A stretch of DNA of 64,000 bases from Flavobacterium shii (GCF_025847235.1 NZ_JAOZEW010000014.1:1-64000), one strand, 5' to 3'; shown: positions 54,034 through 62,872, counted from the stretch's first letter. Translations and numbers: made by a program. The notes: generated by a model from the sequence alone, not told the origin.

Positions 54034-57000
54034 ATGGCACACCGTGTTTTTGAATTTCAAATTTTACTATTTATTAGTGTATTGTTATTTTTTTGGATTT
54101 TGGAATATTTCCTGTTTTCTCAAAGAATTAAAGATAAGCTTTCTCATACATTTTTAAATGCTAAATTTTTATTTTTTGTAGTTCCTGTACAATTTTCATT
54201 ATCAATAGTAGTATTACTTGTTTCTAACTTTATAGAAGCCAAGCATTGGGGACTATTATTTTTATTACCAATTACCAAAAATTCTTTTGTCTTTTTTATT
54301 GTAGCCTTTGTAATTCTTGATCTCTTTGATTACTTGTATCACTTTATGATGCATAAAATACCATTTTTTTGGAAATTCCATCAAATACATCATAGCGATC
54401 TCGATGTAGATATTTCGACTACCGTAAGGGAACATCCAGGGGAAACATTCATTAGAGTAAGCTATTCAATACTTGTAATTTGCCTTGTTGGGGCAACTCC
54501 TTGGGTATTAATTTTCAAACAGATTATTCAGAGTTTTTCGAATATAGTTTCACATTCCAAAGCAAAACTTCCTCCAAAAATAAACAATATTGTCTCTAGA
54601 ATTTTTGTCACGCCAAATACACATCATATACATCATCATTATGAATTACCTTATACCGACAGTAATTTCGGGGATGTGCTAACGATTTGGGATCAACTAT
54701 TTACGACATTTAATAAACTCAAACAATCCGAAATTATCTGTGGAGTAGATACTAATATGACTCGTGAGGACAATGAAAATTTTAAAAAATTAATAACCAG
54801 ACCTTTTCTCGAAAAAGACAGGTGTGCAGATGAAAAAATTAAAACCGAAGCGGTACTTTTAAAAAAACGATATCTGTTTTTTATATTCTTTCTATTCATA
54901 TCAGCAAGTAATTATTGTCAAACCAATGTAAAAGGTATCCTCACAGATGATAAAAACAAACCAATCGCTAATGCAAATATTTCATTTTTGGGTTCGCATG
55001 ATGGCACATTTACAAATACATCCGGTTTATTTGTTTTGAAATCCAATAAAATATATTCGGATATTAGCGTGAGCTATGTAGGTTTTGAAAATAAAATAAT
55101 TCATCTGGAAAAACGGAACACTGATAACCTGACTATTGCACTCAAAGAAGAAACAACAACACTAAACGAAGTCGCAATAAATTACGGTCCAAAAAAAAGA
55201 TTAAAAAAAAAAGATAATCCTGCTTATAAAATAATGGAACGTATTTGGAAAAATAAAAAACAAAATGGATTAAAACTCTCCAAATGTTACCAATATAATA
55301 AATACTCAACCACCGAATTGGGTCTGGATAATTTTGATACTCTTTTTATAAAAAAAGTGTTGAAGGAAAATTTTGATTCCATCGTATTGAAAATCAAAAC
55401 CAATGCAGATAATAAATTTTTCTTACCAATAGAACTTATTGAAAAGAACGTAAAAATATATGGAAATAATATATTGAAAAAGGAGCGTATCGATATTGAA
55501 GGTCAAAGAATTACTGGAATTAAACAACAAGGACAAATCTTTAAGGATATTGAAGCAACATTTAGAGAAATAGATGTTTATGAAGACAACATAACCATTT
55601 TAAATAAAAATTTTGTGAGTCCGATTTCCACACAAGGCTTTGGCAGTTATGATTATGAGTTGTCCGACAGTACTTATGTTGGAGGTAAAAAATATTATTC
55701 TATTCGGTTTTTTCCAAGAAACACAAGAGACTTTTCCTTTAGGGGAAATTTTACTGTTGCTGCCAATAATTTTGCTTTGACGGAAATTGAAATGGATACT
55801 CCCAAAAAAATGAATTTAAACTTTGTTAGAAATCTGACTTTCAAAAAAACTTTTGAAGTTAAAAACGATAGTATTTACTTACCGCTACTCAATGAATATA
55901 AAGGTGATTTTACATTACTTACCAAAGATGAAACAGAAAAAGGTGCCTATGTCATAAAAACAGAAAAATTTAGCAATTATGTTCTAAATGCTCCTAAAGA
56001 GGATCGTTTTTATGATGAATCGATACAACAAGTCAATGCTAATCAGTTTGAAAGAGATACTGTCTACTGGAACGAAAAGCAGGATCAAGAAATTAAGAAT
56101 GTCTATAAAGCCGTAAATGTTATTAAGGATAGTGAAAAAATAAAAACAATATCCAATACAATGTATTTACTGTCGGATGGATACATACAATTAACTAAAG
56201 GATTACAAGTAGGTAATGTTTGGGCGACAGTCGCAACAAATCAAGTAGAAGGATTGCGGTTAAGACTGGGAATGAGAACTTTTTTTACCGAAGATGATCG
56301 TTTTCGTGCAGAAACTTTTGTGGCTTACGGGAACAAAGACAAAGTCATGAAATACGGTCTGGAAGCGAGATACTTATTTGAAAATAATCCCAGAATGACC
56401 ATTAGTGCAGCGTTTCTAAAAGACAATGAACAAATGGGGTTAACGCAATTTAATGGAATCCATCTTTTGCCTGAAGCTGATAAAGGTTCAAAAGCATTGT
56501 TTAATAGGGGAGACAATTATTTCCTTTCGAATATCCAAAAAAGCATGTTCCGTTTTGATATGGAACCCAAAAAGAATTTACATTTGGGACTTATCTTAAG
56601 TCATAATATAATCACATCAGCTGCTCCGGATAAGTTTTCTCTGGACTATCTTGATACTGCCACTTCACAAATAAAATCGAAAACTACCGATGTAGCCTCA
56701 GATATATATCTTACTTATACACCCGGAAAAGACGTTTCGGGATTTGGTGTTGATGAAAAGCAAGGTATTACGCTACATCCCACATTAATGATTAATTATC
56801 GGCGAGGATATAAAAACATTTTAGGCGGAAGTTTCGATTATAATCGAATTCAGGTTCTATATAACAATCCTATTTCATTGGGTAAATTTGGAATTTTTGA
56901 CGCTACGGTTGGTGCAGGTAAAACCTTTGAACCAACTCCTTTGTCAATTCTAACAGCCGTCTCATCCAATCAGACTTATTTTTTATTGCCCAATACTTTT

Positions 57001-57366
57001 GCGCTTTTGGATTATTATGATTTTGTTGCTGATACTTACGTAGAAGGGCATTTCGAACAACATTTAAACGGATTTCTTTTAAATAAAATTCCCATCGTAA
57101 AGAAATTAAACTGGAGAAGTGTATTGACTTTTAGAGGTGTATATGGTACCATTTCGGATAAAAATATAGAAATAAACAGATCATCAATTTTATATGTTGC
57201 GCCTACTAAATTATATTACGAATACGGCTTTGGTTTTGAAAATATCGGTTACGGAAACATACGCCCTTTCCGTGTGGATTTTATTTGGAGGAGTGACTTT
57301 CAGAATTTTAATGGCCCTGTTAATCCAAAATTCGGAATACGAATTGGTTTAAAAACAACATTTTAA
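54034..57366 (+). CDS. Fatty-acid hydroxylase/sterol desaturase fused to a DUF5686 outer-membrane barrel
   Basis: The 1110-residue frame joins two proteins. Residues 1-270 are a fatty-acid hydroxylase (membrane helices plus His boxes HFMMH, FHQIHH and THHIHHHYE), an inner-membrane di-iron enzyme. Residues 277-296 look like an internal signal peptide (KKRYLFFIFFLFISASNYCQ). Then come a carboxypeptidase-regulatory-like beta domain (297-375, VKGILTDDKNKPIANANISF) and DUF5686 (about 390-1110), an outer-membrane beta-barrel ending in Phe. An out-of-frame ATG at 54830 in front of the internal signal suggests two once overlapping genes joined by a one-base change. Four response-regulator boxes precede the gene. 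Confidence 0.75.
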   Translation: MAHRVFEFQILLFISVLLFFWILEYFLFSQRIKDKLSHTFLNAKFLFFVVPVQFSLSIVVLLVSNFIEAKHWGLLFLLPITKNSFVFFIVAFVILDLFDYLYHFMMHKIPFFWKFHQIHHSDLDVDISTTVREHPGETFIRVSYSILVICLVGATPWVLIFKQIIQSFSNIVSHSKAKLPPKINNIVSRIFVTPNTHHIHHHYELPYTDSNFGDVLTIWDQLFTTFNKLKQSEIICGVDTNMTREDNENFKKLITRPFLEKDRCADEKIKTEAVLLKKRYLFFIFFLFISASNYCQTNVKGILTDDKNKPIANANISFLGSHDGTFTNTSGLFVLKSNKIYSDISVSYVGFENKIIHLEKRNTDNLTIALKEETTTLNEVAINYGPKKRLKKKDNPAYKIMERIWKNKKQNGLKLSKCYQYNKYSTTELGLDNFDTLFIKKVLKENFDSIVLKIKTNADNKFFLPIELIEKNVKIYGNNILKKERIDIEGQRITGIKQQGQIFKDIEATFREIDVYEDNITILNKNFVSPISTQGFGSYDYELSDSTYVGGKKYYSIRFFPRNTRDFSFRGNFTVAANNFALTEIEMDTPKKMNLNFVRNLTFKKTFEVKNDSIYLPLLNEYKGDFTLLTKDETEKGAYVIKTEKFSNYVLNAPKEDRFYDESIQQVNANQFERDTVYWNEKQDQEIKNVYKAVNVIKDSEKIKTISNTMYLLSDGYIQLTKGLQVGNVWATVATNQVEGLRLRLGMRTFFTEDDRFRAETFVAYGNKDKVMKYGLEARYLFENNPRMTISAAFLKDNEQMGLTQFNGIHLLPEADKGSKALFNRGDNYFLSNIQKSMFRFDMEPKKNLHLGLILSHNIITSAAPDKFSLDYLDTATSQIKSKTTDVASDIYLTYTPGKDVSGFGVDEKQGITLHPTLMINYRRGYKNILGGSFDYNRIQVLYNNPISLGKFGIFDATVGAGKTFEPTPLSILTAVSSNQTYFLLPNTFALLDYYDFVADTYVEGHFEQHLNGFLLNKIPIVKKLNWRSVLTFRGVYGTISDKNIEINRSSILYVAPTKLYYEYGFGFENIGYGNIRPFRVDFIWRSDFQNFNGPVNPKFGIRIGLKTTF

Positions 57367-57412
57367 TTTTTATTCCGCCAAAATTGCTCACCAATTGATT
57401 ATATCTCATAAA

Positions 57413-57445
57413 AAAACTTCTTAATTTCTTAAGAAGTTTTGTAGT
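57413..57445. terminator. Bidirectional terminator
   Basis: The arms AAAACTTCTTAA (57413-57424) and TTAAGAAGTTTT (57429-57440) enclose a 4-base loop. They lie between the fusion gene and the convergent lipoprotein gene. Confidence 0.8.
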
Positions 57446-57468
57446 TTTCAGAAAAAGAAACTTCGGAT

Positions 57469-57837
57469 TTATTTTTTATCAAAGGTTAATTTTATTTCTT
57501 TTCCATCCAATATCAGTTTATCATTTTCTATCGTACTTGCATAAGAATATGGAGTACCTACTTCATCTTTAAGTACCAGATCCTTTCCACCTTTAGATAA
57601 AGCAAAAGTTCCTTTAAAATCAACATCCAAATATCCAGTTACTTTTCCGTCTTTTGTAAACGTAAGGTTTCCTTTAGTCAGAATTACATTTTTTAAAGAA
57701 TCAGAAAGCGGCTTCCCTGTAGCCTCGACATTTGTAACTTTCCAGGAGTTAATAAGTTTATTTCTTCCCTTATGGCATGAAATCATTAATACCGATAATA
57801 AGGCAAGTCCAAAAATAAATAAAGTAGATTTTCTCAT
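57469..57837 (-). CDS. Small lipocalin-like lipoprotein
   Basis: The 122-residue protein has a lipoprotein signal with lipobox MISC (residues 18-21). The mature part is beta-rich: LINSWKVTNVEATGKP at the start, then LTFTKDGKVTGYLDVDFKG and DKLILDGKEIKLTF at the end. This is the pattern of short lipocalin-like (META/DUF-type) proteins of Bacteroidota that often begin with the Trp-x-Val of GxW motifs. It is convergent with the envelope fusion gene. The ligand is unknown. Confidence 0.65.
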   Translation of the reverse strand: MRKSTLFIFGLALLSVLMISCHKGRNKLINSWKVTNVEATGKPLSDSLKNVILTKGNLTFTKDGKVTGYLDVDFKGTFALSKGGKDLVLKDEVGTPYSYASTIENDKLILDGKEIKLTFDKK

Positions 57838-58107
57838 AATTTTTTGATTAAAAGTTAGACCGGAAAAAGTTACGAAAAAATAATATTAAATTTAATATTT
57901 TAGAATTAAAATATCTAGCTACTAACTTGTTATACTTTTTTATTCTATTCTAAGTCTTATTTAATGGGCAGTTTTAAATCAATTAAATGAGTGACTAAAT
58001 TCTAAAAGGGGAGGAGTTTGCTTTTGTTTTAGCCAACTTACTAAAGGATTGTTGGTCCTCAAAAAATAATTGATATCAACTGTTCTCGTAGCTGAATTGT
58101 GTGAATG

Positions 58108-58944
58108 TTATTCATTCCTCTTAACTTCAAAATATTGCATTGAAGCAGTATTTCCTCTTGCTTTAATTTTATTTTTATTTAGTAAAATAAATAATCTATA
58201 CATTAAATGATAGTCTCCAATATCACTTTTTTGTTGTCCCATAGTTTCACCAATAACTCTTGCTGCGATTTGATAATCATTGGTACAGTTTGCAAGAATA
58301 GCTTTGTCATAGAAATCGTCCTCTACAGAATAAACTTTCTTGTTTTGTAATATCCTTGTTGTTTTTTGATCTCTTTTTAATTGCGCCCAATTTTGAGCAT
58401 ATTCATTCCTTGCCTCTGGATTTATACTATTTAAAATATCAAATATTCCGTCAAGATCTTTGAGTGGGTTCTTAGTCGCGAGTGAATTCGAGTTATAACC
58501 GGGGGTTAAAGGTCTTTTGTCTAAATTGATTTCATATAAATCCCTGCCTTTAAGTAGTTCGCAATATCTATACAACATGATTCTTTCGCCAGTAGAACTT
58601 CCGTGCCAAATAATTAATGGTTTATCCTTTGGGAAATCAATCTTAAATTGTGTTTCGAGATTTGGAAACTGAAAATCATCATCGTAATCATCGTAAATAA
58701 TTTCTATATAATCACATCCTTCAATTTGAGTTTTACAAACCGAATCAACTAAATTGTGATAGGCTCTAATCTCATCAAAATGGGCTGGGGTTATAAAATC
58801 ATTCAACGGTCCAACTGATAAATCGGTATGAATGGCATGAATCTCTATTTTATCATTAGGATAATATTCATTAAAATAAGCTCTTAATCCTCCTAAAGCA
58901 GAATAACCGTACACCAAATGAATTGCATTTTTTACATCAATCAT
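58108..58944 (-). CDS. DUF1835 domain protein
   Basis: The 278-residue soluble protein begins as DUF1835: AIHLVYGYSALGGLRAYF and then HTDLSVGPLNDF. A helical C-terminal part (DUF3658-like, LYEINLDKRPLTPGYN) follows. The function of the family is unknown; it has been seen near stress genes. It stands alone between about 270 bp without a gene (57838-58107) and the structured element at 59020. Confidence 0.8.
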   Translation of the reverse strand: MIDVKNAIHLVYGYSALGGLRAYFNEYYPNDKIEIHAIHTDLSVGPLNDFITPAHFDEIRAYHNLVDSVCKTQIEGCDYIEIIYDDYDDDFQFPNLETQFKIDFPKDKPLIIWHGSSTGERIMLYRYCELLKGRDLYEINLDKRPLTPGYNSNSLATKNPLKDLDGIFDILNSINPEARNEYAQNWAQLKRDQKTTRILQNKKVYSVEDDFYDKAILANCTNDYQIAARVIGETMGQQKSDIGDYHLMYRLFILLNKNKIKARGNTASMQYFEVKRNE

Positions 58945-59019
58945 AACTAAAATTTTAAATGATTTTGTTTACATAAATATACGTGATTTCATGAATTAAG
59001 CTATATTAAATAAATATCC

Positions 59020-59098
59020 CTAGCCCAGATAGAAACGATATCCTTTTCTTTGTTTTTTTAACAAAGAAAAGATATAGTGGATAGCTGGAAATAGCTCC
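59020..59098 (+). repeat. Structured intergenic element, copy 2
   Basis: This 79-nt copy shares the ends CTAGCCCAGATAG and GGATAGCTGGAAATAGCTCC with 43857-43937. The hairpin arms are TTTTCTTTG and CAAAGAAAA, different in sequence from copy 1 but still paired. It lies just after the stop codon of the transglutaminase-like gene and before DUF1835, both on the minus strand. Confidence 0.8.
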
Positions 59099-59117
59099 AA
59101 AAAAATATTAGTAAATT

Positions 59118-60050
59118 TTATTTAAGAGTAAGTGCACCAAGAATCTCTTCGGACATGAATGGTCCTCCAGGATATTTGGCAGTATAGTCTAGATTAAGCC
59201 ACACTTGTCCACGCTCATCGATATGATAATGTAATGTTTGCTTATGACTTTCTTTTACAAAAAGGACATTTTTAATTAAGTAATTGACCTTTTCTAAGTC
59301 GATCATTGACCCAATTAATATTTCGGGATATATATGCCCTTTGGTATGAATAAGTCTTGGTGTACCACCGATAGAGCGTATTGCAGCTGCCATTAAAATA
59401 GAATGATCATCGCAATCACCCGAAAAATACATCAAGGATTCGCTTGCAGTTGCAATATAATCGCCTTCCTTGGGATCACTTACATAGTTCCATCGGCTAT
59501 TGATTTCTTTAAAAACAGCAAAACATTGTATTATAGTTCTATAATCCGAATATCCTTTTATGTTCTTAAAATGTTTTGACGTTGCCATTATCGCAAAATT
59601 CCTCACTTTAGGATTTTGGTATTCAATCGCATTCAGGATTTTTGACTTATTAGGAAACGGAAGTAATTTGGCAACAATAATATCTTGAGGAAAGGGATTA
59701 TCGGACATTGTGTATATAATCGAATTGTAATCTTCGGCAACTTCAGTAAAACCATAATTCCCTAAAGCTGTCCCGTAAAACAAAACTATTAGATACAAAA
59801 TAATGCAAATAATGATAATTGTCTTTAACTGCATTAAAGTATAATAAATGCCAACAAGCACAAAAATAAAGAGTAAAACTCTATCGAAATTAAAAGGCCA
59901 GTTAAGATCTATTAAATTCTGATGCAAAATGATAAAAGCCGGAAGTGTGATTAAAAAACTCAATAGCATAATAATAACCTTGTTCCAAGGTGATTTTACC
60001 TGAAGGCTACTTTTAAGTTTATTTAAGTCAATTTTTCTAGTTTTTATCAT
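59118..60050 (-). CDS. Membrane protein with transglutaminase-like cysteine-protease domain
   Basis: The ATG at 60050 is used (MIKTRKIDLN); the frame opens with TTG at 60065. The 310-residue protein has three N-terminal membrane helices (about residues 28-110) and then a transglutaminase-core domain with Cys in YFSGDCDDHSILMAAAI, His in TKGHIYPEILIG and Asp in LDYTAKYPGG. Such proteins are peptidases or crosslinking enzymes. The domain should lie outside the cytoplasm. It follows the substrate-binding-like protein after 18 bases, in a probable operon. Confidence 0.8.
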   Translation of the reverse strand: MIKTRKIDLNKLKSSLQVKSPWNKVIIMLLSFLITLPAFIILHQNLIDLNWPFNFDRVLLFIFVLVGIYYTLMQLKTIIIICIILYLIVLFYGTALGNYGFTEVAEDYNSIIYTMSDNPFPQDIIVAKLLPFPNKSKILNAIEYQNPKVRNFAIMATSKHFKNIKGYSDYRTIIQCFAVFKEINSRWNYVSDPKEGDYIATASESLMYFSGDCDDHSILMAAAIRSIGGTPRLIHTKGHIYPEILIGSMIDLEKVNYLIKNVLFVKESHKQTLHYHIDERGQVWLNLDYTAKYPGGPFMSEEILGALTLK

Positions 60051-60068
60051 AATGCCCAAAAGCAATTT

Positions 60069-60920
60069 TTAAAGAACTTTTACCGTTTCTACAAAAGTAC
60101 TTTTTTTATCAATAATACCCAGCTCAAATAACTGATTTTGAATTTTATTGAGTGTTTTTTCATTCAATGGTTTTTGCGACCATTGCGTTAATTTTAACCA
60201 CTCCTGAATATCTTCAACTTTCTGTGCAAACAATTCAGATAATGTCCTGTCAATACTAGGAATTGACTTAAAATCTTCGGTTGTAGTATTTATAATTTCA
60301 AGAATTGCAGCAATTATTTCGGGATTATTTTTAATCACTTCATCTCTTACCGCAATTACAAATGACGGCCATGGAGTAGGGCAGTCTGTTATTCTTCTGA
60401 AAATACCTTTATCGACCAATGGCTTTGTCATAAAACGCTCCCACATAAAGTAATCGGCAGTTTTATTTGTTAGCGCTTCTACAGCACCATCAATAGTATT
60501 TACAATTTCGAATTCGAGATTATTAGTTTTCCAGCCTTGATTATTGGCATTTACATAAGCCATTAATTGAGAACCGGATCCTAAACGAGAAATTGCTACT
60601 TTTTTATTTTCTAAATCTCCAATGGCTTTATAATCGGAATTTGCAGCAACGTGAATCCCCCAAATTAATGGTGATTGCACATATACTTGGACAATCTTAC
60701 TTGGATTTCCGGCAGCAATATCTTTTACAATTCCTTCGGTTAAGATAACTGCAATATCTGTTTCTCCATCTCGAAGCATCTGACACATTTTTCCGGTTCC
60801 TTCCGGTACATCCGTCCATTGTAAATCAATACCTTCAGCTTCAAATTCTCCGTTTTCAATGCATAAATGCCAAGGTAAATTAAAGTGTTCGGGAACTCCT
60901 GCTATTTTTATAGTTTTCAT
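60069..60920 (-). CDS. Periplasmic-binding-fold protein without signal peptide
   Basis: The 283-residue protein begins directly with the type 2 periplasmic-binding fold (IKIAGVPEHFNLPWHLCIEN, then GEFEAEGIDLQWTDVPEGTG and DIAVILTEGIVKDIAAG), as in NMT1/SsuA-type and the Ca3427-like group. It has no signal peptide or lipobox, and no ABC permease or ATPase is next to it. It therefore probably works in the cytoplasm as a ligand-binding protein or enzyme. Ligand unknown. Confidence 0.78.
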   Translation of the reverse strand: MKTIKIAGVPEHFNLPWHLCIENGEFEAEGIDLQWTDVPEGTGKMCQMLRDGETDIAVILTEGIVKDIAAGNPSKIVQVYVQSPLIWGIHVAANSDYKAIGDLENKKVAISRLGSGSQLMAYVNANNQGWKTNNLEFEIVNTIDGAVEALTNKTADYFMWERFMTKPLVDKGIFRRITDCPTPWPSFVIAVRDEVIKNNPEIIAAILEIINTTTEDFKSIPSIDRTLSELFAQKVEDIQEWLKLTQWSQKPLNEKTLNKIQNQLFELGIIDKKSTFVETVKVL

Positions 60921-60961
60921 TTTAGACTACTTAGATTATTAGACTACTTAGATTATTAGAT
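60921..60961. repeat. Short tandem repeat, 17-bp unit
   Basis: The unit TAGACTACTTAGATTAT occurs twice in tandem from about 60924, followed by a partial TAGATT. It fills the gap between the DinB-like gene stop and the binding-fold gene start. Confidence 0.8.
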
Positions 60962-60977
60962 TAAAAAGAATCTGGTT

Positions 60978-61433
60978 TTATCTAAAGTCATGTTCTTTTT
61001 TTATTTGATTAATGTGATGTTCCAGATGTTCAACATAGTCTTTCATTAAAAAATCTAGGTTAATCATGGAACCATCACTTAATATGATTTCGTAATCCAG
61101 CGCTTTTTCATCTACAGATTTAAAAAGTCTAATTATCTGACTGTTTATAGAATACCAAAGCTGTATTAACTCCTCCATATCCATAGATTGATATTGATTA
61201 ATAGCAACCAAATCATTTTGTTTATATGGCCTGTGATTATACGGCTTTGGCAAATAATTTATCTCTGTAAAACGAACGAGATTATGTATTGACGAATCTA
61301 CTAAATGTCCTAAAATTTCTTTTCTAGACCACTTTTCAGGTACTTTATTCTCTAAAGATTCTTTGTCTAAAGATTTTAAATATTCTGAATTCTCATGGAG
61401 TAATTTTTCAAACTTGCAGATCGCATTTTGCAT
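60978..61433 (-). CDS. DinB family protein
   Basis: The 151-residue protein is a four-helix DinB/YfiT-like bundle with the metal ligand His residues in KEILGHLVDSS and YVEHLEHHINQI. Trp in PEKWSRKE is typical of the DinB_2 group. Members bind a divalent metal and include thiol transferases; the role here is unknown. It starts one base after the stop of the nucleoside phosphorylase gene, so both are co-transcribed. Confidence 0.82.
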   Translation of the reverse strand: MQNAICKFEKLLHENSEYLKSLDKESLENKVPEKWSRKEILGHLVDSSIHNLVRFTEINYLPKPYNHRPYKQNDLVAINQYQSMDMEELIQLWYSINSQIIRLFKSVDEKALDYEIILSDGSMINLDFLMKDYVEHLEHHINQIKKEHDFR

Positions 61434-61434
61434 A

Positions 61435-62304
61435 TTAGTTCGCAGTTATTTTATCCAAAGTATACTTAATTAACTCATCTACTGCCTTGTACGGATCTTC
61501 ACTGAAAGTTCCCGAAGCTCGATTTGCAATAATAGCATTTAGTGATAAAGCATTATGTCCTAAAAGTGCCGAAAGACCATAAATAGCAGCCGTTTCCATT
61601 TCCAGGTTGGTAATTCGGTTGTCATTAAATGTAAAATTATCCATTTTAGAATTTAATTCTTCATCCTGAATATTTAAACGTAAAACACGCCCTTGTGGGC
61701 CATAAAAACCTCCCGCAGTTGCAGTGATTCCTTTGTGTATTTTATCACTCTCGATAAGTTTTTCTAATTTCTCTGAGCATGCAATTACATAAGGTTTTCC
61801 TTTACGGATATCCCAATTGGTGTGGTTAATAAAAGCTTCTTCCATTGCTGCATTCGAAACTTCATCGATCAAGTAAGAGCGAAGCATATTGTCAAGTCCT
61901 AACCCGAAAGTAGACATTACAAAACTATCCACAGGAATATCGGCTTGTAGAGATCCCGAAGTTCCGATTCTTATAATATTTAAAGAAGTTAGTTTCTCTT
62001 TTGGTTCACGAGTAACTAAATCAATGTTTACTAAAGCATCCAATTCATTAACAACAATGTCAATATTGTCGGGACCAATTCCAGTAGACATTACTGTAAT
62101 TCTCTTTCCTTTATAAACTCCGGTTTGTGTTTTAAACTCTCTTTTTTGAGTAGAAAATTCGACGCTGTCAAAAAACTGTGTAATTTTTTCTACACGATTT
62201 TGATCGCCTACAAAAATAATGTCATTAGCAATGTTTTCTGGACGAAGATTTAAATGATAGACGCTTCCGTCTGGATTTAGGATTAATTCTGATGATTGTA
62301 TCAT
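61435..62304 (-). CDS. Nucleoside phosphorylase (uridine phosphorylase-like)
   Basis: The 289-residue protein is a PNP/UDP-type phosphorylase: VFVGDQNRVEKI near the start, STGIGPDNIDIVVNEL for phosphate binding, IIRIGTSGSLQADIPVDSFV and the NLEMETAAIYGLSALL base-binding motif. It should split uridine or a related nucleoside with phosphate to free base and ribose-1-phosphate. It heads a tight run with the DinB-like, binding-fold and transglutaminase-like genes. Confidence 0.88.
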   Translation of the reverse strand: MIQSSELILNPDGSVYHLNLRPENIANDIIFVGDQNRVEKITQFFDSVEFSTQKREFKTQTGVYKGKRITVMSTGIGPDNIDIVVNELDALVNIDLVTREPKEKLTSLNIIRIGTSGSLQADIPVDSFVMSTFGLGLDNMLRSYLIDEVSNAAMEEAFINHTNWDIRKGKPYVIACSEKLEKLIESDKIHKGITATAGGFYGPQGRVLRLNIQDEELNSKMDNFTFNDNRITNLEMETAAIYGLSALLGHNALSLNAIIANRASGTFSEDPYKAVDELIKYTLDKITAN

Positions 62305-62318
62305 TGTTTATTTATTTT

Positions 62319-62455
62319 AAGGTTCTGAGGGACAAAGGTTCTGAGGTTCTATGGTTTATTATAGAAGCGCATAATCTGGATGTCTTTATTTTTAAGGTTC
62401 AAAGGGACAAAGGTTCTAAGGTTTTCTTATGAAAACGCATAACTGAATGTCTTTT
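62319..62455. repeat. Direct repeat, about 75-bp unit
   Basis: Two diverged units start with AAGGTTCTGAGGGACAAAGG (62319) and AAGGTTCAAAGGGACAAAGG (62394), each ending in GCGCATAA/ACGCATAA and ATGTCTTT. The same opening words occur at 39983. No gene is seen in 62305-62522. Confidence 0.75.
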
Positions 62456-62522
62456 TTTTATGATTTAGCCACAAGGTTCGCAAAGAAAGAATCTAAACTC
62501 TAAAATCATAAATCTAAAATTA

Positions 62523-62852
62523 TTATCCACCTACCCGTTTTACTTTAAATCCTTTTGCTTTTAGTATTTCCATTATTTTATCACGATAATCGCCTTGTAT
62601 AATAATAGAATCGTCTTTAAAAGTTCCACCAACACTTAATTTGGTTTTAATTTCTTTAGCAAGGATTTTAAAGTCTTCGTCGGTACCTTCGTAACCTTCG
62701 ATTATAGTTGTAGCTTTCCCTTTTCGCTTTTCGAATTTACAAATCATAGGCTCTTTCTGGATAAAAAGTTCATGATCTTCCGGAACTACGATTTCATCAG
62801 GAGATACTTCGTGATCAGGGAAAAGGTTTTTTAATTGGTCTTGTAAGTCCAT
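62523..62852 (-). CDS. yciH: SUI1/eIF1-like translation factor (YciH family)
   Basis: The 109-residue protein has the SUI1 fold: a short acidic start, then KFEKRKGKATTIIEGYEGTD, IKTKLSVGGTFKDDSIIIQG with the characteristic GGT, and the end MEILKAKGFKVKRVGG. Bacterial YciH resembles eukaryotic eIF1 and checks start codon selection. A translation fidelity role is interesting here because several genes in the window seem to lack leaders. It stands alone, before a terminator of the upstream oxygenase gene. Confidence 0.88.
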   Translation of the reverse strand: MDLQDQLKNLFPDHEVSPDEIVVPEDHELFIQKEPMICKFEKRKGKATTIIEGYEGTDEDFKILAKEIKTKLSVGGTFKDDSIIIQGDYRDKIMEILKAKGFKVKRVGG

Positions 62853-62872
62853 TTGTAATTTATTTTAAAATT

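Noticed and set aside
57882..57899. AATATTAAATTTAATATT palindrome as operator
   Set aside because: It contains only A and T in an AT-rich gap, so it is expected by chance, and no regulator gene is next to it.
60921..60961. Possible CRISPR or integration site
   Set aside because: Only two 17-bp units in a 57-bp gap, with no tRNA, integrase or cas gene; a simple tandem duplication explains it.
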